Shown: piece after piece, positions 11,501 through 26,500 of the stretch | Numbering within the stretch: position 1 is the stretch's first letter | How the letters are laid out: every line of letters starts with the position of its first letter | Origin: Acheta domesticus | Taxonomy: Eukaryota; Arthropoda; Insecta; Orthoptera; Gryllidae | Length of the DNA: 64,000 bases | Direction: 5' to 3' | Assembly (NCBI GenBank): GCA_031308135.1 | Contig: JAHLJT010003656.1 | Coordinates: 68,404,984 to 68,468,983 of the forward strand | The notes under the pieces: generated by a model | Database searches by the model: none | What the model was told of the DNA's origin: nothing | Seen by the model: the letters and a program-made list of their open reading frames with translations, nothing else | Position numbers and translations under genes: made by a program

Positions 11501-14500
11501 ACTGCTCTTTTGTTATCAGACTGCATGTGTTTAAACAAGATAAGACATCTTTTATCATTCACCTGCTGACTCTTCATGTCTACACAAATTGTTTTCTCAC
11601 AAGGAAGACGATGCTCTTGAGATAAGGTCAGTTTATCCTCAGTGAGTAATGCTTTTGATCATGTATTTGTAGATGATATGTACACATGAAGAAATGAAAT
11701 GTTATTTTCATTAACAAGACAACAGATTTTCCTAGTGGTGAATTATATTTAAATTATTCATAGTTCAATTTATCATCTAGTCTCAAACTGAAAATGGCAA
11801 AGAAAATGTTTGGTTTTCGAACTGAGAAGTGGACACCTGGCCCTACAACTGAAGGTCAAGACCAAACAGACAGACGGCGTCTGTCCATTTCTCGGTCAGG
11901 GCGCTTTAAAGAAGCAAAAAAGAGAATAGCTCTAGTGGATAACATCTATACAGAGCCATCTGCAAATGAGAAGAATCAAATATCTTCAGAAAGACAAGAC
12001 AGTTCCAGCCCAGAAAAAATTTCAACACATGACACCACCACATCTGAAGTAGGAAGTAAAGCATCACCAACCCTTCAAACTGATCGAGAGAGGCGAGAAA
12101 ATAAATTGACACAAATCAGACTTCAACTCAAAGAAACTGCAATATAAAGTGTTTCCTAAACCAATATTAAGTCAGTATTTGTATAAAGGATAATAGTTGA
12201 TTGGTTAAAGCCTAATAATCCCCAGAAAAACTTTGGTGAGTGTGTAGAAGACTTTCCTGGTTTTGAGTGATATAACAAAATACAAAAACTTTCACTGTTT
12301 TGAGCAAATAGATTGGTGTGATGAAATTCAAGAACAATTAATTTTCAGTGAGATGAAGAGGAGCAGTATAATAAAAAAAGGACTAAAGAAAAAGGAGGAG
12401 CTAGTGAATCATTTAGAAAGTTTTAAAATGGTGCTGTATTTTCTTCATCATAACAAGTAAGAGACTAAAATGACTGTATTACATAGATCAAGTGGATATA
12501 TATAATTCAAGTATGTTACAAGCAAGGAGTGATTGTTGTTTTTTTTCTGTTCAGAGAGCTTTTTGTAATAAAATAATTAAAATAAAAAAAGAATTTTAAA
12601 AAAATTGTTAAAATGAATGTGTTAAAAAAATATCAATATAAGTACAAATTCTAAAATACTTCCAGTAAAAAGTTCTTTCTTTGAAGTACTTTTTTACGCA
12701 AACCACAGCTCATAATCTACTCAAACTGCTAAAATATTATTCATCTCCTTTGTTTTGTAAATTGAATATACACAAAAGTTATTCCCAAATTATTTTGCTT
12801 CTTTCCCTGTCCCTCCTTCATGATGGAGTTTTGTCTTTCCCTCTTGCCAGGTAAGGAGAAAGTTTCACCATCCTGGATAGTAATCATTTCTGAGAATTGT
12901 AGATTCTTCTGGCCAGTAAAACCAAAAGAAAATTGCATTTTATTATTTCCACATAGTTGTTGAAAGTTTTTAAATATTCAAAAACAAAATTCTTCCTATA
13001 TTTTTAAAAAAATTTTGTGACCATCCCAGAGCTCCATTTCCAGTTCTTTCTCTCATTAATTCTCTTCAAATATTTGATCCTAAGGAGTATAGGCCACATG
13101 GTTCAGAGAATTCCTCATGAACATTTTCTTAAAAGTTACGCTATTTCCTATAATTCAATGCAGTTGCAATAGGTACAAGTAAGAAAGTGTTGCAGGAAGT
13201 CCTGAAAATAAATTATTTCATTTTATTACTACTTCTTGTAGTATTTTAAAATGTCTTTCTTAGATTGCTGATCAGAAAATCCACAGCAAAAAGGCAACTG
13301 AAAAAATGTCCTAAAATTTGTGAGAACATAATACATAATTGTGTGAACATATACATAAGCTTATTAAAATGTCCAGAACATATTTAGTTATTTTAAACAA
13401 ATGTCCACAATGGTGATTACTAAATCATGTTAATGCTTGGAATAGAAAATAGTATTGTAATACAAACAATTAATCATTCATACACACAAAGTGCAGCGCA
13501 TTGAGTTCTTTTTGACTCTTTGATTCACTGAGTTCTTTGATAATGCATGAAAGTTCGCATATGCATAAAAACGCATAAAATGTACTGTACTACCACACAA
13601 TTTCTTCCAACTTTTGATTATTGATGTAGATTTTATTCATAAGACATATAATAATGAAATCATCCCAGAATTATATAGTTTCTAGTACTGCACCTTGTTC
13701 AACACATCTTGAATAATGTTTTATCTCTTTTGCACTACAGAAATAAAAATGATAATTACAAAATTATTTTACTTTTTAGATGTTGCATCTCAAGCCATAT
13801 TTCCTACACATTTTTTTTTGTCTGACCTGCTCTTTTTGTAACAGAAACAACTATCTTTTGTTGGGAGAAAACTATTTCTCTTCTGTTTCTGTAAAAGAGA
13901 ATAAACATTTTGATGTTTGAAAAATTTGTTTTGGGTACTGTAGATATTTGACATTTATTTTTGGACCCTGTTTTTCAGACATTTTTATATTATTTAATAA
14001 ATTAATATAATTTTATATTAATATAATATAAAATAATATTATATATATAATATAATTATTAATATAATATAAATTATATTTTCTCCCACTAAGATCTTGT
14101 TCTTTCTTGACAATTTAAATCAGACTGTGTTGTGAATTTTGAAAACATTCAGAAACATATATGAACCAGAAACTATAAAAACAAGACCATACAACCTGAT
14201 TCGAAACAAAGATTTTTTTTTTTTTAAGGCAAAGAAGTTTTCTCTTATGTTTGACTGTAAGCAAATGAAGCTTAATGTATTATACATGACTATCTTTTTT
14301 CAGGAAAAAAAAAGATTAATTACCATTTAAAATAAATCTTCATGTTAGGATGTACATTTTAATATAGTATCTGGTAGCATAGAGTAAAGATGTAGATGTA
14401 CATCCTTAGTCTATGCTGGTAGTATGTAGCTGCAAGACAAAAGTTCAAATTGAGCAGTGGCACTGTATGAGAAGAAAGAAATATTAAGATTACTACCATC

Positions 14501-17500
14501 ATTTTTTTCACTCTTTCTTCTCTACAATTATAAAAGACTTCATGTATTAGAATGTTTCAAAACTTGTATTTAAAGTAATAAAGATTACACATTGGCATAT
14601 ATTAATGTGAATGAATCAGGGATCAGATTATAATATTAACAAAAATAATAAAGAGCAAGAACATATAAAGAAAAAGAAAATGACAGAAGTGACAACATGG
14701 ACCAATAAACGAACTACACAAAAAGGGACAGCATACACAACTAATGACAAGAAGACAGGAGAAACAAAAATTTAGTACCAAGAACCATAAATTGCCACAT
14801 GGAACATAAGAGGATTGGTCTACAAAGAAGAAAACTTCAAAACAGAAATCAAAGAAAGAAATAATGACTTTCTAATTCTAACATATACAAAAGAAAAGCA
14901 ATGGCAGAATCACATTCTAATATCTTTAGAAGTAAAGCAGGAAGAAAGAACAGTAGCAGGAATGTCAATGATACACAATAAATGGAAAACCATTATCGAA
15001 GATTATAAGTTTGTTTTCCCAAGAATAATAACTCTCAAACTCTGCATCACAGAAAATAACGCATATCAAAAATATCTTCAAATGCACATTGATTGATTTG
15101 TGTTTCCGGGCGCGTCAACTATTCAGGTCATTAGTCCCGTTAGTGTAGTGCATGTTTTCCCCGGGAGGTGGCAATGATCTTTTCCCCGTTGGATGGTGAG
15201 ATCTGGCGCCGACCTACTGTCGGCTAGCAGGGTTTTCCCCTCAACCAGGTATCTCCCACCAGCGGGGTACCACCCCAGCCGGGACAAGCTGTAGGGATAA
15301 GCTCCCGACCGGTCTCCCAGCATGTGTGGTGCATGTTAGTGTATGTGTATGTGTAAGAGGAGGATAGGACAAGGAAGAGAGAGGAAAGATTGCGCGCGGT
15401 CCATGGCCCGTTTGTTAGGGTACTGCTCCGGCATTGATCGGAGAAAACCACGGAAAACTACCGATCAGAGCAGCTGGCCGCTAGAATTCTCTCTCCAGAC
15501 AGTGACTGAATTTGACCTAGCTGACAAGCCCGTGTCAAAAATCCTGCCGCCATTGGGACTCGAACCTAGGACCTCCCAGTCAGAGGGACTGCAGTGACAT
15601 CAGGTTGATGCACTGAGCCATCTCTCCCGGTTTCAAATGCACAGTATAGAAGACTATACTGAATATAAAAGATATAGAGTTCAGACAAGAAGAATAACAC
15701 AGAGCATTAAAAGAGAAGACTGGAAGAAATTTGTGATAATTAGGGAGCAGATTTCTATGATTTTGCATATTTTTATCCATTGCTTTAGTGTACAGCTAAG
15801 AGAAATTTCTTGACATTTGGTTAGAATATGATGCTATATAGATTAATATGTATGTGTATATTTGGCCGTGTGCATATTCGTTTAATAATAGGAACATATT
15901 TTGCATACTCCATTAAAATACTTATCTATAAAAATGTTAATCTTTTCATAGAATCTATTTATTTGTGAGCATTCATTGATTCGAAAGAGCTTGTCACAGT
16001 TTGAATTTTTGTTTTTTCTATAGATCATAAAATACTTACGCAAATTAGGATATTTCTTGATAACATATTTTTTAAACAAGTCAGAAAAAATTCAACAAAA
16101 TGTACAATACACTTCACTAAGGTGAATATATACTTTAATTATTTCTCTTGCAAAGTGGAGTAGATTATAATATGTTTGCACAAAAATATATCTTTTAATT
16201 CCAAGCATGCTTTTTCTGAATTTTATCAAGAAAAATTGAGAGAGAACATGAAATATTGTTAATTTTAATTGCATCTTAAAGGACATATTTATGATTTTTT
16301 AGGTCATAAATGCATATTTTTAAAAGCATATTTCAAGATATTTTAGGGGATAAAATTTCTCTTCCTAGTGATAATGCTAGAAAGGAATATCACAGGCCCC
16401 CAGAGAAATGGTTTTGAAATATTAAATATTAAAATTCAGAGATCAAATACAAGGGACAAAATCAATTTGGATCTAATATCAAAGTGGAAGTGGGTGAACC
16501 ATTATACAAGACTTTGGAATAGTGACAGATCGCCAAGTATAAGCAGAAATGATACTGATATTACTGAACAAAGTAGAGTACAGGAAATAACAATAAAAGA
16601 AACTCTACAGAAGCAGTATTAAAGAAAGACAAAAATAGGAAAAATCCAGTGTGGATGAAATCCCATTAGAACTTCTAAAATATAGATGAAATGATCTCAA
16701 GAATATCCAAACAAAACTACTTAACAAAGCTTGGGAAGAGTATTCACTTCCAAGAGAATGGCAGATAGAGATAGTGATAAATTTACACAAGAAAGGATCA
16801 AAAACGTGCAACTACTTTAGAGGGATTACTCTCCTGTCTACAGTATTAAACTTTTTGTTAATATCTTAAGAAATACTAGATTAAATAAATATGGTGAAAA
16901 GTTCCTGGAAGAAGAAGAAAATGGATTTAGAAAGGGCAGAAGTACAAAAGATGCTATTTCTACAGTACAGACAATCCTGGACAAATGAAATGAAGGGAAC
17001 CTTCCAACTTTTCTCCTCTTAATAGACTTTGACAGGGTGAACAGAAACAAAATGTGGGAAACACTGGAAGATGAAGAGATACCTACAGACATAATAAAAG
17101 GAATCCAGAGTCTGTACACAGACTCTCAGATTAAAGTTAAAATGAATGATGGAAGCAATACAGAAGCTTTTAGAATAATCAGAGGACTGAGACACGGGTG
17201 TGGGCTATTACCATGCCTGTTTAATATATATGCCAACCACATGATCAAAAAGTGAAAACCGAAATATTTTTAAACAAAAGACAAATGATCAAAATGATTT
17301 TCTATGCAGATAACACTATCTTAACAATGGAATAAGAAGATGAATTACAGAGGGTAGCAAATGAACTTCATAAAATACCCCTAACATATGAGATTAAATT
17401 TTGACAAATAAGACTAAAGCTATGGCATTCCAAAGCAAAGAAATGAGAAGGGTTAAAATTGTTATAGATGAAAAAATAATAGAATAAGTAGCAAAATGTA

Positions 17501-20500
17501 TGTATCTAGGAAACATCATTGGACAAAATTCAGAAGATCAAGAAAGAAAAATTCAAGAATATAATGGAGTAAATATAATAATCAAGAAAAACTTTGGAAG
17601 AGATGTGATAGCACAGACAGGACTAAGAATACCCTACATAACATCTTAGCCAATGTTAATGTATGGATCAGAAATATAGTCCCTAAAACAAAGAGACTGT
17701 CAGAGATTAGAAGCCACACACATAAGATTTTTCTGGCACCTGGTGGGAATGACATGTTTAGATTGACAAGGAAACACTGAAATCAGAAGAAAACTCAAAA
17801 CCAAAAATATAGTAGATGACATTTAAGAGAATCAGTGGAGATGGGTTTCACATGTGTGCAGAATGCAAGCTGAAAGATTTCTTAAAGCTGGTTTTGAAAG
17901 TATAAACATATAGGGCAAAGAAATATAAGAAGATACAACAAAAGATGGATAGCTCAGGAACATCTGGAGGAATAATCATCAGATCTACTGTCTTTCAACA
18001 GGAACAGGCACCTGCTATCCTGCACCTGTCCATCATCCATCATGATAATGATGATAATGATGATGAGGGACAGAGAAAGGCGTATGATAGTATGATTACT
18101 AAGCTGCAGATTTTTGCCTGTTAGCCTATTTTTTCCCTTCAATGGAAAATGCTATCTTTTAGGTTATTTATTCATTTTGAGGCATTAGGAGCATTATAGG
18201 AGAATTTTATAGTGCCTAAAAATTCCTATTTCAATAAAAAAATGCCTATTTGTGTTTAAATGCCTTCATGTTGCCTGTTCTTGTATTTATTGATCAAAAA
18301 GCGATTATCCTTAATCATAAATTTTAAAAATTGTGGGTTTTTTTGGTTTTATCCTGCAGAGTATAGAAAAATTGAACAGCTATCATTAATCTACATCCCG
18401 TTTTACTGCCACAGCAGTGCAGATTCCAGTATTTCATATTATGAAGCACATGCAAAATCATTAGTGGTAGTCATGTTATTTTTAACTTCAAAATTTTAAA
18501 CAATATTTTACTAAAAAAACAGCTCCAAATTTTTTCGTAAAATTTTCTCCTTGCATATAGGATAGTATAAATATTTGCGCCAGCTTCACTTCTGGTGAAC
18601 ACACTGTATTTTCAAAAATTTGAAAAAGTTAACATTACCAAAGTGCAATATTGAAAGAGATATTTTTGTCTTCAATGAAATCTGTTTTAAAAATCAGATC
18701 AAAAAAAAAATGGACATGTAAAACTGTTTTAAAATTAGTGATTTTTGGGGAACTTCTGCTTGAAATTAATGAAAGTTATAAAAATAATCTAAAAAACCAC
18801 TACAAAGTTTCTCTTCAATTTTTTCTCATGGACAGAGCAAGGGACATTTAAAAGATTGGTACAGGCTTCATTTTCATTGAACTCTTAGAATTTTCAAAAA
18901 TTGCTAATATTTTTTACATATAATGCAAAAAGTATGTGCTGATGTAACACCACTAGCTACAATTTGTGTTATGCATGGCAATTAAACCAAATCATGCAAT
19001 ATTTTCAATTATGTTTAAATTAAATGTGAGAAAAAAGATCTGACTGTGAAGCATTAGATTATCAGCTTGCATTTAATGGGAGAAAAAAAAAGATAGCTAC
19101 TGCAATTCAGTCTTTTTTGTCCGAATTGCCCAACAATGTAAGAAAAGATTTCAATGCGGATTTGTCAGAACAATGAAGAAAGCAAACATTTCATTCTGAT
19201 ACATATATTATATGTACTTCAGAAACTTTCTACACAAGTACATAAATAAGGATAAGATGTATTTTATATATTTTATAGGCTTTTTAAATGCCAATTTTTA
19301 CAGTTTTGAATGCCTATTTTATAGTTTAAAGTGCCTATTTAGCCTGCCTATTTCTACAGTTTTTCGTGCCTATAAATTTGCAGCTTATGATTACAGTTGA
19401 CTTTTGTGTAAAGTAGAATATTTGCTTCATTTGTTTGCATTGAAACAGAATGGATATCTGTTTTGGTTCTCCTAAAAAGAATTCTGACATTAAATCAGCA
19501 AATATGTTCTTATCTGAGTAGTGTCAGTAATGATCTTGGGTAAATCATTCATTTGAAATATGCTCTTGTTTCCATAACCAAAAATACAATTGACGATTAC
19601 ACACGTTTTTATTGAATAAAAGGTATTCCTGAGATTTCAATTTATCTTGAAATTCTACTGTCATACTGCGATTTTTCTAAGAGCGACCCCCAAGGCCACT
19701 CAAATCCCATTTTCGCGATGGAACATGTCACGGCATTTCGCGTCTTTCTCAGTCGTTCCGCTAGATTTCGCACAATCGCGACCGTATGTACAGTGCTTGC
19801 GATCATGCGACTTCTACCGGCAAGACCGAGAAAAGACAAGAAATGCCGTGACATATTCCATCGCGAAGATGGGATTTGAGTGGGCTTGATGGGACTCTTA
19901 GAAAAATCGCAGTATAATAATCTATGCAAAGAAAGTGTGGTTTAGAAATATATAAAAAGAAAAGTATCCAAATAAGCAGATTTGTATCAGAGCAAGTATT
20001 GTTAATATTTTGTAATTATCATCTCTTTAAAAACTTGTTTTGGCAGCAAAAAGTAATTAGACAAGAATACAGCAGCAAAATGGGAGAAAACAAGAAAGAA
20101 CTAGAATGGCTTTTGCAGAAAATGATAGAAAAATGTCAGATATCATGATTCAAGTTGAACTGAAAGAAGACCATTGTAATCACAACAGGACACAAAGATA
20201 GAAGAAACATAAATACTGAGGAGATAAAATCAATACGTAAAGTTTTTGGAAGTAATGGTTAAAAAAAAGGGACATTGCACTGAAAATAGATATTTCTAAA
20301 ATGTGATGTTGGAGGAAATTACAGAAAATGCATTGGACACGCACGCACACGCAACCCCCCCCCACACACACACACACGCACACACACAAAACAACAACAA
20401 CAACAACACACAACAACACACACACTCTTTTGAAAGAAGTGAAGACTAGATGCTCTTTAGAAGCCAGAGCCCTCAAACAAAATCTCTCATTCTTTGGACA

Positions 20501-23500
20501 CATTCTAAGGAGGTTGGAATCTTTGGAGAACAACACAATGTTAAGAATAATGGATAGAACTAGAAGACAGAACACGATGGCATGAAAAAATAGAAACAAA
20601 AACAAAAAACTTGACATGAATAGAAGCAATGAATATGGCACAAGCCAGAACAGGATGGAGAAAATTCACTCCAGAAAGGTGACAGTAAAAGGGAAAAATA
20701 TTGAAGGGGCTGGCAACCAACTGATTTGAACATCCTCTTAAAAGATCACCAAGGATTGCATGCAGAGTATGATTACTACTAAAACAGGGTTATCAAAAAG
20801 AGAAATGAAGAAGAATCTACATAACAATTAAAATTAATATTAAATAATAACAATTTTCATACTTTACTGGTGAAAATATTTGCTCCCATTGCTGTAGCTG
20901 AATCTGCCAAAGCTTTTGTAACTGTCCCCATACCTCCCTCAGGATAACCCCAAGCACCACGAACACCATCCAATTCACCCATTAGGTGATGCAGTAGTAC
21001 ATATCTGAAGAAAAGAGCATTAAAATTTAATAAAACAATGAATTTAAAATGAAGCAATTTTTTTCACTATATTAAAAAATGGATGAACAAAAAACAGCAA
21101 CATGTGTTATGTAACAAAGCAACCAGATATTACTCCTTATAGAAAAAAGAAGGAGAAAGGTGCAGAGATTAAAACTATTCTCATTAGTGGTAGTAGTTTC
21201 TCTTATTTTCTATTTATCACAGACTAGGGTTGTTAAAGAATCTTGTATTTGTACATATTTTTTCATCACCATGTGCATTTTGTTTCTAAAGTTACAACCG
21301 CCTTTGTTCTAGATTGTTTAATGTCCAATATGAGGTGAAAATATAAAATTTCAATCATATTTTCCTCAACACAAGAGTTAATAATTAATTTTTTTATATA
21401 GTGTTATTTGTTACACCAGCATCACAATACTTACGTCAAATGTAATCATTGACATGAGCCTTTTGAAACATCTTGTTGACAACAGAAAAGTACACTGAAA
21501 TGGCTCAATGCAATGAATTCAATACAACAATATACTGATAACATAATAACTATGTAGTTTCAAAGAACGCAGAATGGGTACTTTATCACATTCTGGAGAG
21601 TGGGGGGAGCCGGCAGGTTCTTCTGGTAACTTCAAAGAGTATTTGTGTGCATACATGCACACATCCACATGCACCTACCTCACACACACACACAGATAAA
21701 GGGTCATCCATAAATTACATAAAGCTGAAGAGGGGAGAGAGTTGAGGCAGCATTTTGCCGCATTACATATGGGTAGGAGGGTTGCAGTTTATTGTTACAT
21801 AATGCTGATATTTATTTTCAAATTTTTTCAATATTTGCTCAAATAATTCCTTTTATTCAGTCTTATACTAAAAATAATTTTATTTATGAAAATATCAATA
21901 AATTAAATTAAAACCCTAATATATTGAATTAAAACTAATAAATTAAATTAAAAATATAATAAATTGAAGTTACAATGCATTAATTGTTAGGCTAAAGGGA
22001 AATAATTTTTATCAATGGTATTTTGATTGAACATGTTAGATTAGGAAGAAAATATTCAAAACTGATTTACAGTATATCCTAGAATCCAATTAAATTGGGG
22101 CAGTTGACTGGACCCATGAGTCATCCATAGTGACATGTGCATAGTTTGTTGTCAGAAATTTTCTTGCTACAAATCCTGCCATCATTCAAAAATCAATCCC
22201 CAATCTTATTATTAGTATTACCTTATTATTAGTAATATGCAGCCCACAGCATCGACTAATACTGAACTTAATTATCATAAATTTTAATATTAAACCCTAA
22301 TAAAATTAATACAATACACTGTTATTGCTTTATAATTCATTTCTACTTATTGAAAATGGGGAGGGGGTCTTGTGGCAGGCATTATGTAATTTTTTAGGAG
22401 GGTTCAAGTGCTTGTTGCAGATGTGTTACCAGGGGGAGAGGGCATTCCAAATTTGTGTTATATAATTTATAGATGGTCCCTAAATTTACAGCATTAAAAA
22501 ATCTAAGTATCCTCTCAACAAATTTGCCAAGACAAACTTTCAAGTGCATTTCAACTTCAATGTTAATTCCCATAAGCTTCATTATCATGTGAAACATTGA
22601 ATAAAAAAGGCATTAACATTAAATTACATACCCAGTTCCTAGCATCTCAGGAGTTGCCATGAATCCAATTACAGAATCAGTTGCCAATGTTGCAATTAAT
22701 GGTTCAGAATTGAACCATCGTTGGAGAATTTGGCTACTGGGTCTAGTGAGAAATTCATATAATGCCAACATATCAGTTCCCAAATTCAAGAAATCATGAA
22801 CTGAAATAGAGAAGTAAACTCAAGAAAAAAATTTCAAAAAAACTGGAAAAAGAATAATTCATTTAAATAATTATTATTCATTCTTTATATTTTTACAGTA
22901 ACAAACAAAACTATGTAATATTCATATTCAATTGTTAAATACAGTACTGACAACCTCCTCCTGCTGGCATGATTTTCTTAAGGCAGGATACACTTCTTAA
23001 GGCAAATGATTTTAAAGTAAAAAATTGAACTATTTTATACAAATGTGCTGTGCTACTTTATGGATCAAAAGTGACTTCTCAAGAATACTCAAGTAACAAC
23101 CAACCAGCTTGTCTAATTCTTGGGTTACTAGCAATTCTTCTTGCTTTTCCCCATAATGTGGGCATTGCTAAGATTTCTACAACATCTGATGGTGGTAAAT
23201 CAATCAATACATCCAAAGCTTTAACAAGTCTCTCCATTAATTGTTCATATTCTTTAAAGGCCTGAAAAATCAATATCTATCATTATCATTATCTATCATT
23301 AAAATCATATATCTATCATTAATCATTATAATCATTATTATCATCTTATCTATCATCAATAATCTATCATTATCACGATAATGTTTCTGTTTTGCTCTAC
23401 ACAATAAAAAGATTAAAATGAATGTATTCTACTATTATTCAAATGTAAGAAAATCTTTTAATAAATTTGTTTCCTTTCAGCACCATTTTTATATTTCATG

Positions 23501-26500
23501 TATTATGAATTATATTTTATATTAATATAATATATTTTTACCTAAAATAAATTGGCCAAAATAGAGACCAATCAAATTTAAAATCACTAACTTATTTAAT
23601 ACTACAAAGGAACTGCACACAAGTAATTTTTGTAATTGCGTTACACATGATGATGTAGTGTCCATTGCATTGCATTAAAAATTTCTCAACATTAAAGAAA
23701 ATAAAAGATTCTGTTCAATAAATTTCACTTGAGAGGACACAATGAATGCTGATGATGTATGTCCAATTCAATTTCTCCCTTTATACACAGAACTAGAAAA
23801 TGAATAGAAGTGACTTAAGTTCCAAAGTTAAGATGCCAAATACAATATTATTACTCAGCATCTGTTTCTAGATGATAAAAGAAGACAATATTAACCTGAA
23901 TCAAATGTTTTTCTGTACTTTATACTGAGATCTACATTAACACTAAATAATTTTCTTTCTTACTATTCAATGCCAAAAAATTGTTTTATAGATGGTAAAA
24001 CAAGAAGGTAACAAAAAAAGATAGAAAATATAGTAAACTCTTAGTACTACAAAGTCAGATACAATTCAATGAATTTTCTTTTAAAACAGCACAGTGCAAT
24101 GATTTATAACAAAGATAACATGTGAAAAAAAATGTCATTATTACATTTTCTTTGTCGCACAGATCTATGCACAATCATTCTTCTCCTTTTTCTGACTTTA
24201 AACATAGAAAATAATTACTGAGTAAATGAAAACAAGTCAACAAGTTCAACAATTGCACAGAATTAAGTCATTTTATATAGAGAATTAAGAATAGGTTAAT
24301 TAGAACATCTCAAAGAAGAGCTCAAATTTCTTACACAATCATAATGACAAACAAAATGCAATTCTTTGGAAATACAATGTTATTCTCTTTCCTTGGGAAC
24401 AAGTGTTAAATTGAATAAAATTACATTTTTCTCTTTTGAAACCCAGAAAAATGCATAAAATAAGTTCATTTCATTTGATGAAGATCGTAAAGCATTTCAT
24501 AAATATTTTTCTTTTAAAGTTTAAAATAATAAAATTGATTGACTCTGAAATTTTATTGCAGAAATTGCAGGAATTTGTATTAAAAAAGGTCTCTACCAGT
24601 AGCGGATTCTGAACATTATTTTAAGTATACCTCACTTTATGGAAGCTACCCCTGCCATAGTTTTCATTAAATCCTTCTTTTGGCCAAATGTTACTAGAAG
24701 ATGACACAGACAGTGAAAAAGTTTGTTCAATTTAGGGCAACCCATTAACCATTTGTGTCTAGAATAATTAAAAGTACAGATGTGTCTGCTGTACTCTCGC
24801 TTCCTGTCTTGACATTTTGTAGTCAAACCTGGAAGATCTGGTGTGGGTCTACCATTGTCTTTTATTTTGAAATTTTCTGAAAACCCAATATTATAAAATT
24901 CCATCCTTAATAATTGTTCTATAAGACAATTACATAAACCACTGATTTCTGGATTATTAACACAGTCCATTTTCACAAAAACTTGAGAGAAGCAAAACTT
25001 AAGAAAGACCAGGGAAGGACTGTTCACCACAATATTTTTCAGTGCTTACTGTCTTACCAGTCACAGCATCCTCTCCTCTCCCCACTCCTTGAAACATTTC
25101 TTTTACATTTAAAATTAATATGTATACTGCCAGTATACGTGGTGTATCGGAAAATGCACTACTGGTCTCCATTGTCACATATATGAGAAATATAGGATGC
25201 CAACTGGCAAGCTTTTGGTTCAAGATATACTAAATACACATGATAAATACATTTTTTCAACACAAAGAACTTAGGACACGTATTACTTCATTATTATTTC
25301 CATTACATTGTCCTCAATAATATATTGCTTTAGGACTTGTACAATTGTTTACGTTTTTTTTATTCATTATTAAGAGTGAATAGGTAAATGTTTTAGGTCT
25401 GAGAAATTCAGAAAGTGAATGCTCCCATCCAAACATAACATCAGAACTCATTCAATTTTCTTTTTATTTATTTATTATTATTATTTTTTATTAAAAATAA
25501 TGAAATAACAATCATACATGAATGAGAAGTACAGCTAATTAGCTGAACTAATTTCATTTCTGACAAAGAATCAGAAACATTGAAATGCATTGAATCATCA
25601 TCATGATCATGAATATTTAAGGCTTAGGTCTGTTTATTGTTCCTTGGTTTATCATTCGTCCCTTGGTCAGTTCTGAGGTGTTCTTCATCTTCCCAGTGCA
25701 TCCTTAGTCTGCGAGGGTCTCTTCTTCCTCTTGGCTTAAATTGGAGGACTTGGGAAACATTCTGTCTTCATTCTTTTGGAATGTTCTTGCCATTTCTTTT
25801 GGTAGATTTCTATTTCTGAGACAATATTTTTGACTTAAAGTACAATTTTCCTGATCTTTTCATTTCTTATCCTGTCTTTCCTTGAAACCTTTAAAACTGA
25901 TCTCAGATATCTCGATTGTGCCACTTAAATTCTTTTTTTGTCTCTTTGCTTCAGAATCCAGGTTTCCCTACCATATAATAGTGTGGATTTTGCAACAATA
26001 TTATGTAATCTAATTTTTGTCTCGTTCATATTTTGGAAGTGTCTTTTGATGCATCCATTTATCTTGTAGTCCTTTTGTTAATTTTGATTCTATATCTTCC
26101 TCTAGTAATAATATCTTATTCCCCAAGTACGTGAACGTTGACACTTGCTCTTTTGTCTTAGTTTCTATGAGTGTTTTGGTTCTTCTGTATTCTTTACCTA
26201 TCAATCCCATGGACTTTGTCTTTAAGAGTGATATATTAATTTTAAATTTCTTTGTGAGTTTATTTAATTTATGAGCTCACCTTTGTAATTCATCTTCGGA
26301 TGTTGCTAGTATTGCTTGGTTGTCTGCATACAGTTTTTTTTTTTCCCTGTCCTTCTTCAGAGTAATGCCTCCTATTTCCTTCTTCTAGGTGTTGGTCATG
26401 TTGATCATGTATAAGTTAAATAGTACTGGGGGCATCCCTAGCGAAGTCCTACATTTGTTGTTATTTCTTCTGATATATTTCCATCTGTATTTTGTATTTT

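Larger units (their letters stand above)
14640..18066 (+). mobile_element. Degraded full-length LINE in PYROXD2 intron 6
   Basis: The endonuclease start [16 protein letters not shown] lies near 14790. The EN-RT linker resumes at 15644 (EDYTEYKRY). RT parts follow 16368-17340: NHYTRLWNS, the [18 protein letters not shown] block near 17190, FYADNTILT, and then the C-terminal LMYGSEI near 17655. There are many stops and frameshifts. It ends in a GATAAT/GATGAT tail at about 18040-18066. It is interrupted by a SINE (15089-15631) and by AT-rich sequence at about 15750-16370. Related copies lie at 25590-27740 and 36840-37033. Confidence 0.8.

Noticed and set aside
12263..12460. 65-aa ORF after the nested gene
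   Set aside because: Lies in the likely 3' UTR, AT-rich, no recognisable motif.
15550..15631. Possible tRNA gene
   Set aside because: A and B boxes are present, but the acceptor stem and anticodon arm do not pair, and it is the head of a SINE with target duplications.
20341..20425. CRISPR-like or satellite array
   Set aside because: Simple dinucleotide/trinucleotide repeats without spacers. No CRISPR-type structure was seen anywhere in the window.
20180..20641. 153-aa minus-strand ORF with cysteine/valine repeats
   Set aside because: Produced by the CA/CAA microsatellite and a LINE fragment.
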